From Deltaproteobacteria bacterium (GTDB taxonomy: Bacteria > Bdellovibrionota > UBA1018 > UBA923), in NCBI GenBank assembly GCA_016194795.1, contig JACQAX010000336.1, positions 1 through 8,929 on the forward strand: a stretch of 8,929 bases of DNA. Reading direction: 5' to 3'. The notes under the pieces are model-generated. The model did not search any database and was not told the origin of the DNA. It saw only the letters and a program-made list of their open reading frames with translations. A program made the translations under genes and the position numbers. Shown piece after piece: positions 6,562 through 8,929 of this stretch; position 1 is the first letter of the stretch, and each line of letters begins with the position of its first letter.

Positions 6562-8153
6562 TGAACATCGTCATAGTGGGCCACGTCGATCATGGGAAGA
6601 GTACGGTCGTGGGAAGGCTACTGGCAGATACGAATAGCCTGCCGCAAGGCAAGCTCGAGCAGGTGCGCGAGTTCTGCTCGCGCAACTCCCGGCCTTTCGA
6701 GTATGCGTTCCTGCTCGACGCGCTTCGGGACGAGCGCGCCCAGGGCATCACGATCGATACGGCGCGCGTGTTCTTCAAGACGGCCAAGCGCCCGTACGTG
6801 ATTCTCGATGCCCCCGGACACGTCGAGTTCGTCAAAAACATGGTGACGGGCGCTTCGCGCGCCGATGCCGCCTTGCTCGTGATCGACGCCAACGAGGGCA
6901 TCAAAGAGAACTCGCGCCGGCATGCGCATCTTTTGTCGATGCTCGGCATCCGCCAGCTTGCCGTGCTCGTCAACAAGATGGACCTCGTCGGCCACGACGA
7001 GAAGAAGTTTCGGGCGATCGTGAGCGACTTCGAAAAGCACCTGGCTGGCGTGGGCCTGAAGGCCGCGTACTTCATTCCGGTGGTGGGTTACGAGGGCGAG
7101 AACCTCGCCTCGCGGTCCAAAAATCTTGGCTGGTATTCGGGCCCCACGGTGCTTGAAGCGCTCGACGCCTTCAACGAGCCGCTGGCGCTCGACGGCACCG
7201 CCTTTCGCATGCCGGTGCAGGACGTATACAAATTTACGGCAAGCGGCGACACCCGGCGCATCATCGCGGGAAGCGTGGAGAGTGGCTCGGCCAAGATCGG
7301 CGACGAGCTCGTTTTCTACCCCTCGGGAAAAAAGAGCACGATTGCAAGCCTCGAGGGGTTTCCGCGGGCGCGCGTCGCCGGCAAGCTCGTTGCCGGCGGC
7401 ACCGACGGGTTTACGCTGTCAGAGCAGATCTACGTGGGACGCGGCGAGCTCGCCGCGCGCGCGGGCGAGCCCGCCCCGCAGGTCGGCACTCGCGTCAAGG
7501 CCAGCGTGTTCTGGCTCGGCAAACGCCCTCTGCACTCCGACAAGGAGTACGTGCTGAAGCTCGGAACGGGACGCGCCCGGGCTCGCCTCGAAAGTGTTTT
7601 GAAGGCGGTCGATGCCGCCGAGCTCCGTGCTCGAAACGACGCCGAGACGGTCGAGCGCTTCGAGATCGCCGAGTGCGTGTTCCGGCTTTCGCGCCCGCTC
7701 GCCTTCGATCTCGACGGGCTTACGCCGGCGACCACGCGTTTCGTGCTGGTCGACGATTTCGAGATCTCGGGTGGCGGCATCATTCGCGAGAACGTGACGG
7801 CGGACTCGAACAAGGCGCGCTCCGGCCAGGCGGGTGCCAAGTTCCACCAGAAGGCCGCGCTGATCATCGTGAACGGAGAAGGCGCGACCGGCGTCGCGCT
7901 CAAAAGCCTCGAGTCGACGCTCACCGAACAGGGCCGCACGGTACACGTGCTCGAAGCCCCCGAGAGCAAGATTGCCGAGCACGCGCAGGTTCTCCTCGAA
8001 GCCGGGCTCGTCGTCCTGACGGCCGCGGTCTCGACCAAGCTCCTGGGCGAGCTGAAGAAGCGACTCCCGGCTCACGCGATCCACTCGGTCACGCTTGACG
8101 CTCGGGACGAGCACTCGGTCGTGCGCTCGATCCTCGACGAAACCTCTGCCTAG
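6561..8153 (+). CDS. cysN: sulfate adenylyltransferase subunit 1 (CysN), GTPase, with degenerate APS-kinase-like tail
   Basis: A 530-residue protein. The GTPase subunit couples GTP hydrolysis to APS formation by CysD. Motifs seen: G1 GHVDHGKST (7-15), G2/switch region RDERAQGITID (56-66), G3 DAPGH (83-87) and G4 NKMD (138-141). Two beta-barrel domains follow (about 210-412), ending in FEISGGGIIRENV. The family usually shows GSVDDGKST at G1, so this copy resembles EF-Tu there. E. coli CysN is 475 residues. Here about 105 extra residues (425-530) follow the barrels. They align by eye with the first half of APS kinase: the positions NGEGATGVALKSL (438-450) replace the P-loop, EQGRTVHVLE (456-465) matches strand 2, and IAEHAQVLLEAGLVVLTAAVS (471-491) matches the central helix and strand. 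No GKS/T lysine remains, so the tail cannot be an active kinase. The ATG is chosen at the TGATG overlap with cysD. Six codons before the P-loop is short but workable. Confidence 0.9.
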   Translation: MNIVIVGHVDHGKSTVVGRLLADTNSLPQGKLEQVREFCSRNSRPFEYAFLLDALRDERAQGITIDTARVFFKTAKRPYVILDAPGHVEFVKNMVTGASRADAALLVIDANEGIKENSRRHAHLLSMLGIRQLAVLVNKMDLVGHDEKKFRAIVSDFEKHLAGVGLKAAYFIPVVGYEGENLASRSKNLGWYSGPTVLEALDAFNEPLALDGTAFRMPVQDVYKFTASGDTRRIIAGSVESGSAKIGDELVFYPSGKKSTIASLEGFPRARVAGKLVAGGTDGFTLSEQIYVGRGELAARAGEPAPQVGTRVKASVFWLGKRPLHSDKEYVLKLGTGRARARLESVLKAVDAAELRARNDAETVERFEIAECVFRLSRPLAFDLDGLTPATTRFVLVDDFEISGGGIIRENVTADSNKARSGQAGAKFHQKAALIIVNGEGATGVALKSLESTLTEQGRTVHVLEAPESKIAEHAQVLLEAGLVVLTAAVSTKLLGELKKRLPAHAIHSVTLDARDEHSVVRSILDETSA

Positions 8154-8189
8154 CCTACTCAATAAAAACCGGCACCGAACGCGCAAAAT

Positions 8190-8201
8190 TCATTATAATG
8201 A
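8190..8201. promoter_or_regulatory. -10 box and palindrome before the thioredoxin gene
   Basis: A perfect TATAAT lies at 8194-8199, six bases before the ATG at 8206, inside an exact 12-base palindrome TCATTATAATGA (8190-8201). No -35 element is recognisable. The spacer 8154-8205 is AT-rich against GC-rich surroundings. The -10 call on the plus strand is fairly secure. A repressor binding the palindrome is a possibility only. Confidence 0.55.
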
Positions 8202-8205
8202 GAAT

Positions 8206-8529
8206 ATGGCGACGCTAACCGAGATCACGTCCAAGACGTTCGAAGAGCTGGTTCTCAAGCAAAAGGGCCCGGTGCTCGTCGACTTCTGGGCCACCTGGTG
8301 CGGCCCCTGCAAACAGCTGCTCCCGCGTCTTGAGGAGATCGCGGGCGAGCTCGCCGGCCGCGCTCAGGTCGTGAAGGTCAACATCGAAGACTGCCCCGAC
8401 ATCGCGCAAAAATATTCGGTGCGCGGCGTGCCCGCGATGCTCATCTTCAAAGACGGAGCCATCAAGGATTCGCTCGTCGGGGCGCACTCCAAAGAGACGA
8501 TCCTCAACGCTCTGAAGACCCAGCTCTGA
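8206..8529 (+). CDS. trxA: thioredoxin
   Basis: A 107-residue cytosolic disulfide reductase of normal thioredoxin length. The active site is ATWCGPCK (29-36) with redox cysteines Cys32 and Cys35. The buried Asp26 lies in VDFWA, and the cis-proline is Pro76 in RGVPAM. FKDG (81-84) follows as expected. One extra cysteine, Cys63 in IEDCPDIA, aligns with the region before the 'YxVRGVP' segment. The ATG at 8206 gives the usual N-terminus. Upstream in-frame codons overlap the end of cysN and contain no family sequence. It lies 52 bases after cysN and has its own TATAAT, so it may be transcribed separately. No APS/PAPS reductase, the usual thioredoxin client in sulfur assimilation, is encoded nearby, so a direct link to the sulfation operon is unproven. 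Confidence 0.95.
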   Translation: MATLTEITSKTFEELVLKQKGPVLVDFWATWCGPCKQLLPRLEEIAGELAGRAQVVKVNIEDCPDIAQKYSVRGVPAMLIFKDGAIKDSLVGAHSKETILNALKTQL

Positions 8530-8929
8530 GCTTTCGCACGGGGTGCGACCCGAGCACGTGCTGCGTGTGGAACGCGTCACGAAAGCGCGCCTCCTGCTTG
8601 AACTCGGTCGTATAGCCCGCTCCCCCGAGTACCTGCAGGCTGCTCGACGAAAGCTCGCAGGCAAGCTCCTGAAGACGAATGGCCAGCGCCGTCGCCGAGC
8701 GCTGCCAGCCCGACGCCCGCGCGTCAACCGCGTCGCGCGCGTGCTCGAAGGCAAGCGTGGCGAACGTGTGCTGGGTCGCGATATCCCCAAGCAGCATCCG
8801 AACCTCAGACCAGCCGATGATCTCGCGGCCGCCCTGCCGGCGGGTCTTCGCGTAAGCCACCGCCTCGTCAAGCGAGCCACGACAAAGGCCCAAGGCGATC
8901 GCCGCCGCACCGATCGAGTAGCGCGCCAG
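8504..8929 (-). CDS. acyl-CoA dehydrogenase family protein, C-terminal part
   Basis: Partial gene: the last 141 residues are inside the window and the 5' part lies beyond 8929. The first visible codons read LARYSIGAAAIALGLCRGSL, continuing to the edge in frame. This is the start of the C-terminal helical domain of acyl-CoA dehydrogenases, which bind FAD and oxidise acyl-CoA thioesters at the alpha-beta bond. EAVAYAKTRRQGGREI corresponds to the family's 'YAxxRxQFGxPI' helix, and SLQVLGGAGYTTEF is the FAD-binding 'QxxGGxGY' motif. The end reads RDAFHTQHVLGSHPVRKL where the family typically has 'RDAKITQIYEGTSEIQRL'. The position of the usual catalytic glutamate (YEGT) is therefore leucine. The base may lie elsewhere, as in isovaleryl-CoA dehydrogenase, or the function may differ. 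Its 3' end overlaps the thioredoxin gene by 26 bases, tail to tail. Confidence 0.85.
   Translation of the reverse strand: MARYSIGAAAIALGLCRGSLDEAVAYAKTRRQGGREIIGWSEVRMLLGDIATQHTFATLAFEHARDAVDARASGWQRSATALAIRLQELACELSSSSLQVLGGAGYTTEFKQEARFRDAFHTQHVLGSHPVRKLRAGSSER

Noticed and set aside
8535..8562. Short stem CGCAC-GGG-GTGCG followed by the palindrome AGCACGTGCT just after the thioredoxin stop, considered as a terminator
   Set aside because: The stem is only 5 bp, no T-run follows, and the sequence lies within the coding end of the acyl-CoA dehydrogenase gene.
1..8929. CRISPR arrays, tRNA or rRNA genes, insertion sequences and toxin-antitoxin pairs
   Set aside because: I saw no regularly spaced repeats, cloverleaf-like sequence, transposase motifs or terminal inverted repeats on either strand.

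Overview
The window is GC-rich, densely packed bacterial DNA. Codon third positions are mostly G or C, genes overlap by 1-4 bases, and only three short spacers plus one end region lack a gene. The lineage cannot be fixed from the sequence. The gene content (sulfate activation, Sulfotransfer_3-type enzyme, DUF2061, acyl-CoA dehydrogenase) would fit a Gram-negative-type bacterium such as a deltaproteobacterium in the broad sense (Myxococcota, Bdellovibrionota, Desulfobacterota). That placement is a low-confidence inference.

Left part (1-3888, minus strand). A three-gene unit is read leftwards from 3888: a phosphoenolpyruvate-synthase/PPDK-like phosphotransferase (3888-1533), a HAD-family phosphatase (1536-847) and a thymidylate-kinase-like P-loop kinase (847-236). 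The junctions are ATGA and TGATG overlaps, so the three are probably co-translated. The first gene carries a +1 frame disruption near 2798-2808. The enzymes look like phosphoryl-transfer enzymes, but no substrate can be named. Beyond the kinase, 1-235 holds no convincing gene. It has a strong G-quadruplex motif, direct repeats and an inverted repeat.

Middle and right part (3950-8153, plus strand). A divergently read operon encodes a PAPS-type sulfotransferase, a DUF2061-APS kinase fusion, CysD and CysN. CysD/CysN would make APS from sulfate and ATP, the APS kinase would convert it to PAPS, and the sulfotransferase would use PAPS to sulfate an unknown acceptor. No PAPS/APS reductase, sulfite reductase or sulfate transporter is present, so the cluster looks dedicated to sulfation rather than cysteine synthesis. 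Three details stand out: the APS kinase appears membrane-tethered, CysD has a CC...CxxC cysteine tetrad resembling that of iron-sulfur APS reductases, and CysN has a C-terminal tail that looks like a decayed APS kinase domain without a P-loop.

Right end. A thioredoxin gene (8206-8529) follows a 52-base AT-rich spacer with a perfect TATAAT. The 3' end of an acyl-CoA dehydrogenase gene (minus strand) overlaps it tail to tail and runs off the window. The three genes that begin after a spacer all have a TAnnnT hexamer 6-7 bases before the ATG and no well-placed Shine-Dalgarno site, which suggests leaderless mRNAs.
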